From the NCBI GenBank assembly GCA_949948895.1, contig CATLHE010000008.1:1-64000 (forward strand): 64,000 nt of DNA. The letters are read 5' to 3'. This DNA is from an uncultured Christensenella sp. GTDB taxonomy: Bacteria; Bacillota; Clostridia; Christensenellales; Pumilibacteraceae. A program made the translations under genes and the position numbers. The notes beneath the pieces are model-generated. The model saw only the letters and a list, made by a program, of their open reading frames with translations. It was not told the origin of the DNA and ran no database searches. Positions 26,809 to 35,541 of the stretch are shown in pieces; the first letter of the stretch is position 1, and every line of letters starts with the position of its first letter.

Positions 26809-27358
26809 ACGGTCATTTACCCTAGCAATTTTGATAGGGCTAGGCATTGTGTTTGGAACCGTGATGAACGGAGTGTTTGGTGGATTAAACGAGGTCATAG
26901 CCGGCGGCAATTTCTTGGACGGCTTCTTGGGTGGCTTGGCAAGCGGGTTTATATCTACGGTAGGACTTGCGCTTGGTGGAGCGATAGGCGGTCCAATTGG
27001 ATTGATTGTAGCTGCTGCAGTTGGTGCGTTTGGAAGTCTTGCGGGTGGAATAGTGACAAACGGTATTAAAACGGATTGGAATTTTGATAACGGTTTTTTG
27101 AATGAAGATTTTTGGATAAGCGCGTTGCCGTCGGCACTCTTAAACGGTGTGGCTAATATGCTGTCTTTTGGCTTGGGCAATATGATGGGAGTCGGGAGTG
27201 CTGCAAATACATTTTTAGGGCGGTTAGCTGATTGGCTAGCATTTGGTGGATTCGCTTTTTCTGCTGCAATGTTTATAAGCTTCCCTGTATTTGCGATAGG
27301 CATACTTCCTATAATGCTTACGTCATCTAAAAAGGGGGTGATTATTGGTGCGGCGTAA
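24827..27358 (+). pseudogene. Silent Rhs C-terminal cassette with a third toxin tip
   Basis: The reading frame is open from 24812 to 27358 but lacks the N-terminal three quarters of an Rhs protein, a ribosome binding site and an ATG; the first start-like codon is GTG 24851 with no Shine-Dalgarno. About 660 residues equal the core of Rhs 2, then a new 184-residue tip follows after DPSG. This tip is rich in Gly, Ala and Ile, with several hydrophobic stretches, and ends in SSKKGVIIGAA. It is unrelated in sequence to the other two tips. It looks like a stored alternative toxin: recombination with Rhs 2 would place it behind a full N-terminus. Two immunity candidates follow. Confidence 0.85.
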
Positions 27359-27863
27359 AGTTCGAATATTGTGTTCGCCCACAACGGCAATTGTGTCGAT
27401 TATAGCGGCATTTGGCTTATGTGGTTTTTATGTTTTATCGCTCAATGTTGATGGCGGGCGAAAGGCTTTTCTTGGGAATATCCCCTTGCTTATTCTATGG
27501 ACATTGACTACATGCGGCATGAGTATTGCGCTTGTATTGGTGGGGTCAAAGAGGATATTCAGCATAATCACAATAGACGAAACGGGCGTATCGAGAGCGT
27601 TTCTCGGAATATTTTGGAAACTGCAAATATCTTGGGATGAAATGGCGGAAATTTGCTACAAGGAGCACGGTTGGGCGTTCTTGTTCTTTTCCAAGACCCA
27701 AAATATATCCGAGCTAACGTACAATAAAGCCATAGCAGTCAAAGACGCTATACAGATCAGTTTCAGTCAAAGACGCTATGCGGTAATTGAGCAGTACTTA
27801 CTTCAACCGATAGTAGGCATGCCCGACAAAGTCAAAGAGCGACTGTCTCGAAACAAGCATTAG
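27348..27863 (+). CDS. Membrane immunity candidate for the cassette toxin
   Basis: A 171-residue protein. GTG 27348 is the best start, with GGGGGTG seven bases upstream; TTG 27345 is the alternative. The gene overlaps the end of the toxin cassette by 11 bp, so it is coupled to it. Hydrophobic segments lie near residues 12-32 and 44-66; the soluble part (IFSIITIDETGVSRAFLG, then KLQISWDEMAEI) resembles small PH-like membrane proteins. The overlap makes it the most likely cognate immunity protein of the third toxin tip. Expression when the cassette is silent is unclear. Confidence 0.7.
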   Translation: MRRKVRILCSPTTAIVSIIAAFGLCGFYVLSLNVDGGRKAFLGNIPLLILWTLTTCGMSIALVLVGSKRIFSIITIDETGVSRAFLGIFWKLQISWDEMAEICYKEHGWAFLFFSKTQNISELTYNKAIAVKDAIQISFSQRRYAVIEQYLLQPIVGMPDKVKERLSRNKH

Positions 27864-27877
27864 TTGGGGGAGATTAA

Positions 27878-28345
27878 ATGGCGAATAACAAACAGCATAA
27901 GTGCTTTTTGAAGAACTATTGGTTGACGCTATACTTATGGCTATTCGGCGTGTTGATATTGATCGTCGGTTTAGCGCTGATTTCTATAAACTTACCATGG
28001 TTGGCTATATTATTAATAGAAAGCGTATCATTATGCTTTATCGTTGGCGGTATAGTTGCTTTAATCACATTAAGGTGTAAAATCGATGCGGAAGGAATCA
28101 CCGTGCCGATTTCTCACGGGCGAAAGAGACGGTTGGTTTGGGATGAAATTAGTGCGGTTCAAATAATATGTAGTAATGCTTATATAAAATTTCAAGCCGC
28201 ATATATTATAGAATTTCAAGCCGACAATTGTACGGTTAAACTTAAAACATATAAAGAGATCGTCGATATGATCAAAGAGTTCGGTAAAACCAACGAGAGA
28301 TTTCAAAGTATGTTTGGGAAGAGCTTATGTGAAGCAGAGAAGTAA
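27878..28345 (+). CDS. Second membrane immunity candidate after the cassette
   Basis: A 155-residue protein with GGGGGAG before ATG 27878. Two hydrophobic segments (residues about 13-37 and 41-64) precede a soluble domain with KIDAEGITVP and RRLVWDEISAVQII, the same layout as the gene before it (IDETGV..., ISWDEMAEI). The two are probably distant paralogues. It may protect against an earlier toxin of this cassette or act as a second guard. No clear terminator follows; the repeat block begins within about 50 bp. Confidence 0.65.
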   Translation: MANNKQHKCFLKNYWLTLYLWLFGVLILIVGLALISINLPWLAILLIESVSLCFIVGGIVALITLRCKIDAEGITVPISHGRKRRLVWDEISAVQIICSNAYIKFQAAYIIEFQADNCTVKLKTYKEIVDMIKEFGKTNERFQSMFGKSLCEAEK

Positions 28346-28389
28346 ACGCATTAAAAGAATGCGGTTGTTCTTATTTTGTCCGCCATTAT

Positions 28390-28985
28390 TCGGGTGAAAT
28401 GCAAAATAAATCATTCATATAAATAAAACCCGTGCTTGGCGGAGCGCAAGGGTCTGCGCTCCCTACGGGTGCGTTGCGATTGGTTGGGCGTGACAGCTAT
28501 GCGGCGGATCGCCTAGATTCTTCGCTTCGCTCAGAATGACAAGCCAAAGGCTTGGCGACTGTCGTGTATGGGCGCTGTGTGTAATTGTGCATTACACCCT
28601 AAAAAAGCAAAGTGTTTATGGGTTGTTGTTTGGCGTGACAACTATGCGGCGGTTCGCCTAGATTCTTCGCCTGCGGCTCAGAATGACAAGCCAAAGGCTT
28701 GGCGACTGTCGTGTGTGGGCGTGCATAATTGGTTTTGTATAACACCCGAAAAAAGCGAAGTGTTTATGGGTTGTTGTTTGGCGTGACAACTATGCGGCGG
28801 ATCGCCTGGATTCTTCGCTTTGCTCAGAATGACAAGCCAAAGGCTTGGCGACTGTCGTGTGTGAGCGTGCATAATTGGTTTTGCTCTGCACCCGAATAAA
28901 AGTAAAACAGAATATCCCGCGCATTTTAACCTGTCATCCTGAGGCAACGCCGAAGGATCTAGGGCGTAAGCCCGCAAACTACAAA
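28390..28985. repeat. Interspersed stem-loop repeats
   Basis: Three similar units of about 120 bp (near 28480-28600, 28610-28740 and 28780-28900) each hold GCGTGACAACTATGCGGCGG, the GATTCTTCGC...TCAGAATGACA palindromic module, an AAGCCAAAGGCTTGGC hairpin and the TGTCGTGT tag. A CATCCTGAGG module closes the block at about 28930-28975, just after the end of the GIY-YIG gene. No protein-coding gene is seen here. Confidence 0.8.
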
Positions 28986-28987
28986 TC

Positions 28988-29270
28988 TTATTCTTTTAAC
29001 AGGTCGTCCCAATCGGGATTTAACGACTCTATCAACTCGATTTTCTTTTGTCTTGTCCAACCCTTTATTTGTTTTTCTCTTTGTATCGCGTCGTTTATGT
29101 TTTCGGTCGATTCTACATAGACAAGCTTGTACACATTATAACGAGCCGTAAAACCGTTATGCGCTTTTGTTTTATGTTCAGACACGCGTCGCATAATATC
29201 ATTGGTCACTCCTGTGTATACGTACGGAGTTATCATGGTTTGTCGCTATATATACATAATATTCTTTCAT
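28988..29270 (-). pseudogene. GIY-YIG endonuclease-like protein with a frameshift
   Basis: The family is small (about 80-95 residues) and begins with a YVYI strand followed by LYTGVTND. Here ATG 29270 gives MKEYYVYIATNHDNSV, then the frame shifts; from about 29222 the second frame carries YTGVTNDIMRRVSEHK, KLVYVESTENINDAIQREKQIKGW and a normal end. One extra base near 29222-29225 explains the break. The open frame from ATG 29236 would lack the first strand of the fold and so the first half of the GIY-YIG signature. Either a real inactivating mutation or a sequencing error. It is surrounded by stem-loop repeats on both sides. Confidence 0.75.
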
Positions 29271-29339
29271 GTGTTTGTCATACTATATAAAATAGTTTTT
29301 GTCAAGAAAACTTGTTAATTTGGAGTAAACAATAATTTG

Positions 29340-29845
29340 AGGTTACGCCAAATTTGTTTGGCGTAACAGCTATGCGGCGGTTCGCCTAGATTCCTCGCAA
29401 GCTCGGAATGACAAGCCAAAGGCTTGGCGACTGTCGTGTATGGGCGCTGTGTGTAATTGTGCATTACGCCCGAAAAAAAGCAAAGTGTTTATGGGTTGTT
29501 GTTTGTTTGGCGTAACAGCTATGCGGCGGTTCGCCTAGATTCTTCGCTTCGCTCAGAATGACAAGAGTAAATATGCTACGCTCTTATTCGGGTGATACGT
29601 AAGATATATCTCCAACGACAATACACGACAGAAATCCAAGCTTTGCTTGGCGGAGCGCCGAGGTCGTCGCTCCCTACGGGTGCGTTACGATTGGTTGGGC
29701 GTGACAACTATGCGGCGGATCGCCTAGATCCTTCGGCTTCGCCTCAGGATGACAGGAGTAAATATGCTCCACGCTTATTCGGGTGTAATGAAAAATTAAC
29801 AATCACGTAAACACACGACAGACGCCGAGCCTTTGGCTTGGTTTG
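29340..29845. repeat. Interspersed stem-loop repeats before the ribosomal operon
   Basis: Contains further copies of the TATGCGGCGGTTCGCCTAGA module, the AAGCCAAAGGCTTGGC and CCAAGC/GCTTGG hairpins with ACACGACAG tags in both orientations, an AGCGCCGAGGTCGTCGCTCC module, and one CATCCTGAGG-type palindrome. The last hairpin ends about 30 bp before the ribosomal operon promoter. Confidence 0.8.
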
Positions 29846-29874
29846 AAATTTTTGAAAAAATCACGTCAAAACGT

Positions 29875-29903
29875 TTGACAAAGGAAGGACAAGCGTTTAT
29901 AAT
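29875..29903 (+). promoter_or_regulatory. Consensus promoter of the S10-spc-alpha operon
   Basis: TTGACA at 29875-29880, a 17-bp spacer and TATAAT at 29898-29903: a perfect sigma-70/sigma-A promoter, as expected for a heavily transcribed ribosomal operon. Confidence 0.92.
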
Positions 29904-29904
29904 A

Positions 29905-30060
29905 GAAAAACTACATTACATGCGGCGGTTTTTGTGTCGTTAATTTCGGGGCTTCGCGCCCCTTAAAAAATCGCTCAAAACGGCACGCCCGCGCACGTGA
30001 AAGCCCTATGAAAAACGTCGGAGCGCCAAGCTCACGTCAATGGCTACAAGGAGATGTTAT
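29905..30060 (+). promoter_or_regulatory. Leader of the S10 operon
   Basis: About 150 nt of untranslated leader. A GC hairpin GGGGC/GCCCC (29948-29962) is followed by TTAAAAAA, not by a T run, so it is not a typical terminator. S10 leaders in other bacteria bind L4 or other ribosomal proteins for feedback control; whether this one does is inference. Confidence 0.45.
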
Positions 30061-30369
30061 ATGGCCAGCCAAAAGATCAGAATCAAGTTAAGAGCGTACG
30101 ACCACGACCTTGTCGATTCCTCGGCGCAGCGTATAGTAGACGCCGCCAAGCAGACCGGTTCCAAGGTATGCGGTCCTATTCCTCTGCCTACGCAAAAGGA
30201 AGTAGTCACCATACTGCGCTCCGTACACAAGCACAAAGACAGCCGCGAGCAGTTCGAGCTCAGAACGTACTCGCGTCTCATAGATATTTACAGCCCGTCG
30301 GGCAAGACGGTCGATTCGCTTATGCGTCTCGATCTTCCCGCCGGCGTTGATATTAAGATCAAGCTGTAA
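30061..30369 (+). CDS. rpsJ: 30S ribosomal protein S10
   Basis: 102 residues, the standard length of S10, which sits in the head of the 30S subunit and also acts in antitermination as NusE. The start [15 protein letters not shown] at 61 has AAGGAG in front; an earlier in-frame ATG at 30040 lies upstream of that site and is unlikely. First gene of the operon; rpsL, rpsG, fusA and tuf do not precede it here. Motifs such as [12 protein letters not shown] and [13 protein letters not shown] are typical. Confidence 0.98.
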   Translation: MASQKIRIKLRAYDHDLVDSSAQRIVDAAKQTGSKVCGPIPLPTQKEVVTILRSVHKHKDSREQFELRTYSRLIDIYSPSGKTVDSLMRLDLPAGVDIKIKL

Positions 30370-30387
30370 CGCAAAAGGAGAGCAGTC

Positions 30388-31017
30388 ATGAAGAAGGCAA
30401 TACTCGGTAAAAAATTAGGCATGACGCGCATATTCGGCGAGAACGACGTTTCCATTCCCGTGACCGTCGTTCAATGCGGACCGATGACCGTAGTCGATCG
30501 CCGCACTGTGGACCGCAACGGTTACAGCGCGGTCGTTTGCGCGTTTGAAGAAACCAAAGAATCCCGTCTTAACAAACCTCAGTCCGATTTCTATAAAAAG
30601 GTCAAGGTCAAACCCGCCAAGTATCTTCGCGAGTTCCGTTACGAAAACGCCGATACTTATGAAGTCGGTAACGTTATAGACTGCACCATGTTCGCCGAGG
30701 GCGATATGGTCGACGTCAGCGGCGTGTCCAAGGGCCACGGGTTCAGCGGCGTTATCAAGCGTTGGAATCACCACCGTCTCAAAATGACGCACGGTACGGG
30801 GCCCGTTCACCGCAGCGTCGGTTCGACGGGCGCAAACTCCAACCCGTCCCGCCGCATCAAAAACCTTAAAATGCCCGGTCAGTACGGTCACGAAAACGTG
30901 ACCATCCAAAACCTTAAAGTCGTCAAAGTCGATTCGGCGCGCGGCGTGCTTCTTATCCGCGGCGCGGTGCCCGGACCGAAGGGCGGGCTCGTAACCGTTC
31001 GCGAGACGGTCAAATAA
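30388..31017 (+). CDS. rplC: 50S ribosomal protein L3
   Basis: 209 residues, normal length. It opens with KAILGKKLGMTRIF and contains the KGHGFSGVIKRWNHHR and MTHGTGPVHRSVGSTGA blocks of the loop that reaches toward the peptidyl-transferase centre. L3 is an early assembly protein that binds 23S rRNA near its 3-prime end. AAGGAG precedes ATG 30388; the gap to rpsJ is 18 bp. Confidence 0.98.
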   Translation: MKKAILGKKLGMTRIFGENDVSIPVTVVQCGPMTVVDRRTVDRNGYSAVVCAFEETKESRLNKPQSDFYKKVKVKPAKYLREFRYENADTYEVGNVIDCTMFAEGDMVDVSGVSKGHGFSGVIKRWNHHRLKMTHGTGPVHRSVGSTGANSNPSRRIKNLKMPGQYGHENVTIQNLKVVKVDSARGVLLIRGAVPGPKGGLVTVRETVK

Positions 31018-31037
31018 GGGAGAGTCAAGGAGAGATC

Positions 31038-31676
31038 ATGCCTACTATAAAGATATACAAACAGGACGGCAAATCCGCCGGAACGATGGATCTGGACGAC
31101 AGCGTGTTCGGCGTCGAGTACAACGAGCCGCTCATTCATCAAGTAGTGGTCGCGCAAATGGCTAACGCGCGTCAAGGCACCAAGAGCACGCTCACGCGTA
31201 CCGAAGTCAGAGGCGGCGGCAAAAAGCCGTGGCGTCAGAAAGGCACGGGCAATGCGCGTCAGGGCTCTATCCGTGCGCCGCAGTGGAAAGGCGGCGGCGT
31301 GGTGTTCGCGCCGAAGCCCAGAAGCTTCCGTAAAAAAGTAAACAAACTCGTTCGCATCAACGCGATCACGAGCGCGCTTTCCGCCAAGCTTGCCGACGGC
31401 AACCTTATAGTCGTAGACAAGTTTGACATGGAGCCCAAGACCAAAAACATGGCGGCGGTGCTCAAAGCGCTTAAAATAGAGAGCCGCGTTCTCCTTGTTC
31501 TGCCCAACGGCAGCGAGAACGTGATCCGCGCGGCGGGCAATATCCCCACCGTTCGCACCGCGGCGAGCGAGCAGCTCAATGTGTACGATCTTGTAGCCAA
31601 CGCGGTCATGCTTACGACCGTCGACGCGATCAAGGCGCTCGAACAAAAATACACGGCAAAGGAGATAGCGCAATAA
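31038..31676 (+). CDS. rplD: 50S ribosomal protein L4
   Basis: 212 residues. The conserved rRNA-binding loop is present around residues 45-95 with RGGGKKPWRQKGTGNARQGS, which lines the peptide exit tunnel and is where macrolide-resistance changes arise in other bacteria. In E. coli L4 also represses its own operon. Its stop codon overlaps the rplW start by one base (TAATG). Confidence 0.98.
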   Translation: MPTIKIYKQDGKSAGTMDLDDSVFGVEYNEPLIHQVVVAQMANARQGTKSTLTRTEVRGGGKKPWRQKGTGNARQGSIRAPQWKGGGVVFAPKPRSFRKKVNKLVRINAITSALSAKLADGNLIVVDKFDMEPKTKNMAAVLKALKIESRVLLVLPNGSENVIRAAGNIPTVRTAASEQLNVYDLVANAVMLTTVDAIKALEQKYTAKEIAQ

Positions 31677-31966
31677 TGTTGGCGGAAGATATCATCATCA
31701 GTCCGGTGCTTACGGAAAAGTCCAACGACGGCATTAACGCCAAGCGTTATGTGTTCATAGTGGACGTTCGCGCCGACAAGCGTCAGATAAAAGCGGCGGT
31801 CGAAAAGGCGTTCGACGTAAAAGTCGAGAGCGTCAACATCGTAAACGTTCGCGGCAAGCTTAAAAGACAGGGGCGCACTCAGGGCTATACGTCCAAGCGC
31901 AAAAAGGCGTACGTCACGCTCGCCGATTCGTCGAAGGCGATACCGTTCTTCGAGACCTTGTCCTAA
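31676..31966 (+). CDS. rplW: 50S ribosomal protein L23
   Basis: 96 residues. L23 sits at the tunnel exit and docks trigger factor and SRP. The [12 protein letters not shown] start, the KYVF-like strand ([11 protein letters not shown]) and the basic loop [23 protein letters not shown] are typical. ATG 31676 shares its A with the rplD stop, so translation is coupled. Confidence 0.97.
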   Translation: MLAEDIIISPVLTEKSNDGINAKRYVFIVDVRADKRQIKAAVEKAFDVKVESVNIVNVRGKLKRQGRTQGYTSKRKKAYVTLADSSKAIPFFETLS

Positions 31967-31980
31967 TAAGGAGAAACAAA

Positions 31981-32808
31981 ATGGCTATCAAGAGATATAA
32001 ACCGATCACGCCCGGCACGCGGTTTAAAACCGTTATCGCGGCGAGCGAGCTTACGGGCGACAAGCCGTATAAGCCCCTGCTCCGCGAGCAGAGCCGTAAG
32101 GGCGGAAGAAACTTCACCGGTAAGATCACGGTCAGACATATCGGCGGCGGCAACCGTCAAAAGTACCGCGTAATCGACTTCAAGCGCAATAAGGACGACA
32201 TTCCCGCGCGCGTCGAGACCGTCGAATACGATCCCAACCGCACCGCGTTCATAGCGCTTTTGTGTTACGCCGACGGCGAGCGCAGATATATTCTCGCTCC
32301 GCTCGGGCTTCAGAAAGGCGATAAAGTCGTTTCCGGCGAGAACGCCGACATCAAAGCGGGCAACTGCTTGCCGCTTTCCTCGATACCCGTAGGTACGCTC
32401 GTTCACAATATCGAGATGCTCCCGGGCAGAGGCGGTCAGATGGCGAGAACGGCGGGCGCGGCGGCGCAGCTCATGGCAAAGGAAGGCAAGTATGCCACGC
32501 TCAGACTTCCGTCGGGCGAAATGCGTATGGTCCTTCAGCGTTGCAGAGCGACGATAGGTCAGGTCGGAAATCTCGACCACGAGCTTGTCTCCTTGGGTAA
32601 GGCGGGTAGAAAACGCCACATGGGCGTCAAACCCACCGTCCGCGGCGTAGTCATGAACCCGTGCGACCACCCTCACGGCGGCGGCGAAGGAAAGAGCCCG
32701 ATAGGCAGACCGAGTCCCGTGTCGCCTTGGGGCAAGCCGACGCTCGGTAAGAAGACGAGAGCTAAGCATAAAGCGTCCGACAAGTTTATTGTCAAGCGCA
32801 TCAACTAA
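31981..32808 (+). CDS. rplB: 50S ribosomal protein L2
   Basis: 275 residues, the standard length. L2 is needed for subunit joining and peptidyl transfer. The highly conserved C-terminal block with [20 protein letters not shown] includes the catalytic-centre histidine region. AAGGAG precedes ATG 31981. Confidence 0.98.
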   Translation: MAIKRYKPITPGTRFKTVIAASELTGDKPYKPLLREQSRKGGRNFTGKITVRHIGGGNRQKYRVIDFKRNKDDIPARVETVEYDPNRTAFIALLCYADGERRYILAPLGLQKGDKVVSGENADIKAGNCLPLSSIPVGTLVHNIEMLPGRGGQMARTAGAAAQLMAKEGKYATLRLPSGEMRMVLQRCRATIGQVGNLDHELVSLGKAGRKRHMGVKPTVRGVVMNPCDHPHGGGEGKSPIGRPSPVSPWGKPTLGKKTRAKHKASDKFIVKRIN

Positions 32809-32822
32809 GGGAGCTTGAAGAT

Positions 32823-33101
32823 ATGTCAAGATCGACTAAAAAAGGTTATTACGTTGACGCCAAACTCATGAAAAAAGTCGAGGCGATGCAAGAAACGACG
32901 GACAAACGTCCCATCAAGACTTGGTCGCGTGCGTCTACGATTTTCCCCGAGTTCGTAGGTCTTACGTTTGCCGTCCACAACGGCAAGAAGTTCGTGCCTG
33001 TGTACGTTACGACCGATATGGTCGGGCACAAGCTCGGCGAGTTCGCTCCGACGCGCACCTTCCTCGGTCACGCGGGCGAAAAGACGACAAAGGGCAAATA
33101 A
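32823..33101 (+). CDS. rpsS: 30S ribosomal protein S19
   Basis: 92 residues, full length. S19 pairs with S13 in the head of the 30S subunit. Motifs: [12 protein letters not shown], then [19 protein letters not shown] and [19 protein letters not shown], as in bacterial S19. GGGAG lies before ATG 32823. Confidence 0.98.
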   Translation: MSRSTKKGYYVDAKLMKKVEAMQETTDKRPIKTWSRASTIFPEFVGLTFAVHNGKKFVPVYVTTDMVGHKLGEFAPTRTFLGHAGEKTTKGK

Positions 33102-33110
33102 GGAGCAGTC

Positions 33111-33503
33111 ATGGCTAAAAGAATAAGAGAAAAAGCGGAAAAGGTAAAGGCGACGCGCGAACAGCGTCCGCACGCCACCGCCAAATATGTGCGTATCGCG
33201 CCCGACAAAGTGCGCGTCGTGCTTGCGCTCATTCGCGGGCGTTCGGTCACCGAAGCGATGGCTATCCTTCAAGCTACGCCCAAGGCGGCAAGCGAGCAGA
33301 TATTCAAAGTCCTCAACTCCGCGGCGGCAAATGCCGAGCATAACAAGGATATGTCTATATCCGACCTTTACGTAGCGGAAGCGTACGCCGATCCCGGTCC
33401 CACGCTCAAACGCTATCAGCCGGTAAGCAAGGGCAGAGCGCATCACATCTTGAAACGCACGAGCCACATTACCGTCATACTCGACACCAAGGAGGAGCTG
33501 TAA
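33111..33503 (+). CDS. rplV: 50S ribosomal protein L22
   Basis: 130 residues, slightly longer than the usual 110-113 because of a basic N-terminus ([20 protein letters not shown]). The core [19 protein letters not shown] and the tunnel-lining hairpin with [16 protein letters not shown] are intact. L22 lines the exit tunnel. The gap to rpsC is only 2 bp. Confidence 0.97.
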   Translation: MAKRIREKAEKVKATREQRPHATAKYVRIAPDKVRVVLALIRGRSVTEAMAILQATPKAASEQIFKVLNSAAANAEHNKDMSISDLYVAEAYADPGPTLKRYQPVSKGRAHHILKRTSHITVILDTKEEL

Positions 33504-33505
33504 TC

Positions 33506-34189
33506 ATGGGTCAGAAAGTCAATCCCCACGGCTTGCGCGTCGGCGTTATCGAAAAATGGAATTCCCAATGGTTTGCGAGCAAACAGGAGTTTGCCGCGTA
33601 CCTTCTCGAAGATCATAAGATCCGCGAGTATGTAGAAAACAAATACAAGACTTGCGGCGTCAGCAAGGTCGTTATCGAACGCCCGCAGGGCAAGGTTCAA
33701 GTCTCCATTCACGCGCAATTCCCCGGCAAGATCATCGGGCAAAAGCACGTAGGCGTGGACGAGCTTAAAAAGAACCTCGAAAAGCTCACCGGCGGCAAAA
33801 AGATATACGTCAACATCATAGAGGTCAAGCATCCCGATCTCAACGCCAAGCTTCTTGCCGAAAATATAGCGGCTCAGCTTGAAAAACGCGCGTTTTTCCG
33901 TCGCACCATGAAGCAGGCAATGAGCAAAGCCATGCATGCGGGCGCGAAGGGCGTCAAGGTCATGGTCGGCGGTCGTCTCGACGGCGCGGAAATCGCGCGT
34001 GCCGAGCACTACCAAGAAGGCTCGATACCTCTTCAGACTCTGCGCGCGGACATCGACTACGGTTACTGTATCGCTCGCACCACCTTCGGCGTTCTCGGCG
34101 TCAAGGTGTGGATATACAAGGGCGACGTTTTGGGCGCGGCTCCTAAAAAGCCCGTCGAAACCGCTCCCGAGGCAAAGGAGGGCGAATAA
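33506..34189 (+). CDS. rpsC: 30S ribosomal protein S3
   Basis: 227 residues. S3 is at the mRNA entry site and has helicase activity with S4 and S5. The KH-type segment with [20 protein letters not shown] is seen near residues 75-95, and the C-terminal domain with [21 protein letters not shown] is typical. AAGGAG ends just before ATG 33506. Confidence 0.98.
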   Translation: MGQKVNPHGLRVGVIEKWNSQWFASKQEFAAYLLEDHKIREYVENKYKTCGVSKVVIERPQGKVQVSIHAQFPGKIIGQKHVGVDELKKNLEKLTGGKKIYVNIIEVKHPDLNAKLLAENIAAQLEKRAFFRRTMKQAMSKAMHAGAKGVKVMVGGRLDGAEIARAEHYQEGSIPLQTLRADIDYGYCIARTTFGVLGVKVWIYKGDVLGAAPKKPVETAPEAKEGE

Positions 34190-34191
34190 GT

Positions 34192-34665
34192 ATGTTAATG
34201 CCCAAAAAGGTCAAACACCGTCGCGTTCAGCGCGGTAGAATGAAAGGCAAGGCGACCCGCGGCAATACCATTACTTACGGCGAGTACGCGATCGTCAGCC
34301 TCGATCCCGGTAGGATCACCTCCAACCAGATAGAGGCGGCGCGTGTCGCGATGACGCGTTACACCAAGCGCGGCGGTAAAGTCTGGATCTGCATATTCCC
34401 GCACAAGCCTTACAGTAAAAAGCCCGCAGACACCCGTATGGGTAGCGGTAAAGGCGCGCCTGAATACTGGGCGGCGGTCGTCAAGCCCGGCACCGTCATG
34501 TTTGAAATGGCGGGTGTAAGCGACGCCGTTGCGCGCGAGGCGCTCAGGCTTGCTTCGTACAAGCTTCCCGTTCGTTGCAAAGTCGTTTGCAAAGCGGATA
34601 TGGAAGCGGCAAACGCGGCTTCCGCTTCCGCCGATGCGGAAGAAGCCGTTAAGGAGGTCGAATGA
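34192..34665 (+). CDS. rplP: 50S ribosomal protein L16 with acidic C-terminal tail
   Basis: 157 residues compared with about 137-145 in most bacteria. The body ([52 protein letters not shown]) is standard and contacts the A-site tRNA region. The last 20 or so residues, rich in Ala, Ser, Asp and Glu, are an added tail. Stop and rpmC start overlap (ATGA). Confidence 0.97.
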   Translation: MLMPKKVKHRRVQRGRMKGKATRGNTITYGEYAIVSLDPGRITSNQIEAARVAMTRYTKRGGKVWICIFPHKPYSKKPADTRMGSGKGAPEYWAAVVKPGTVMFEMAGVSDAVAREALRLASYKLPVRCKVVCKADMEAANAASASADAEEAVKEVE

Positions 34666-34871
34666 TGAAAGAGAAGGTTCAAGAGCTCAGAGACGACGAA
34701 CTCGAACAAAAGCTCGCATCGCTCAAAACGGAATTGTTTAATCTTCGGTTCTCTCACGCGACCGGTCAGCTTGCTAACCCCGTTCAGATACGGAACGTAA
34801 AGCGCGACATAGCCCGCGTCAAGACCGTTATAAGAGAGCGCGAGCTCAAAGCCGCCAAGGAGGCCAAGTAA
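34662..34871 (+). CDS. rpmC: 50S ribosomal protein L29
   Basis: 69 residues. L29 is a two-helix protein at the tunnel exit. [22 protein letters not shown] and the [19 protein letters not shown] motif are diagnostic. Two ATGs lie in frame at 34662 and 34665; the second is six bases from AAGGAGGT and may be the one used, which would shorten the protein by one residue. Confidence 0.96.
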   Translation: MMKEKVQELRDDELEQKLASLKTELFNLRFSHATGQLANPVQIRNVKRDIARVKTVIRERELKAAKEAK

Positions 34872-35131
34872 TGGAACTCGAACGTAACGACAGAAAGACG
34901 CGCGAAGGCTTGGTTGTATCCGACAAAATGGATAAAACGGTCGTCGTGTCCGTCATCGAAAAGTACAAACATCCGCTTTATAAAAAGACGGTCACGCGTA
35001 TCAAAAAGTTCAAGGCGCACGACGAAAACAACGAGTGTGGCGTCGGAGACAGAGTCGAGATAATCGAGACCCGTCCGATATCCAAGGACAAGTGCTGGCG
35101 CGTCAACCGCATCGTTGAAAAAGCGAAGTAA
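34871..35131 (+). CDS. rpsQ: 30S ribosomal protein S17
   Basis: 86 residues, an OB-fold primary rRNA-binding protein. It contains [35 protein letters not shown] and [17 protein letters not shown], all typical. ATG overlaps the rpmC stop by one base. The next gene is unusually far away, more than 400 bp downstream. Confidence 0.97.
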   Translation: MELERNDRKTREGLVVSDKMDKTVVVSVIEKYKHPLYKKTVTRIKKFKAHDENNECGVGDRVEIIETRPISKDKCWRVNRIVEKAK

Positions 35132-35541
35132 TTGCCGTCTCGCGGGTCTTATTCGCCCATCTCGCTGCCTATTTCGGCTACGGCTGCGGTTTTTGCTCTC
35201 GACGTAGCGCCGCTACGCCTTCGCACAAAAGCCTTTGCCTCGCTCGAAATAGTCTACGCGATATAAACGAAACGCCCCTCTCGACGACAAAACGCATTTA
35301 CGTGTCAAACGCGACGCGCTCGACAATGCGTTTAAAGACAAAGTGCTGTTCAATGGGTAGCAGCACGTAAAACAGAGATAAACGGTCGGAATAAACGCCG
35401 ACAAAAGCAACGATAACAACAGTGTCCAAACGACACCACCTAATTGATATTATGCCGCCGCGAACCGGCAAGAGAGTTGCAAGGCGCGGACGGCAATAAA
35501 GGCGCAAATAAGCGCGGATAGCATTCGCGCAAGGAGTAAAC
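35132..35541. other. 410-bp non-coding insertion between rpsQ and rplN
   Basis: A gap this long is out of place in an operon where other gaps are 0-160 bp. It starts with ATTGCCGTC (35131-35139) and near its end has the inverse GACGGCAAT (35489-35497); with flanks the ends match over about 14 bp imperfectly. Inside are several hairpins: CGTAGC/GCTACG near 35203-35217, AAACGCATT/AATGCGTTT between about 35288 and 35336, TGCTG/CAGCA near 35343-35363 and GTCGG/CCGAC near 35387-35404. I find no open frame with a ribosome binding site and no convincing promoter. It could be a small mobile or REP-like element, or a regulatory region at the S10/spc boundary. Confidence 0.6.

Noticed and set aside
7320..28345. 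Prophage or phage-tail-like particle around the Rhs genes
   Set aside because: Apart from the holin-like protein no capsid, tail, baseplate, integrase or lysin gene is visible.
28568..29810. Short open frames of 70-99 residues within the repeat blocks
   Set aside because: They are translations of the stem-loop modules; similar peptides appear wherever the modules occur, in both orientations.
29948..29970. Terminator in the S10 operon leader
   Set aside because: The GGGGC/GCCCC hairpin is short and followed by As on the plus strand, so it does not fit a plus-strand terminator; kept only as a leader structure.
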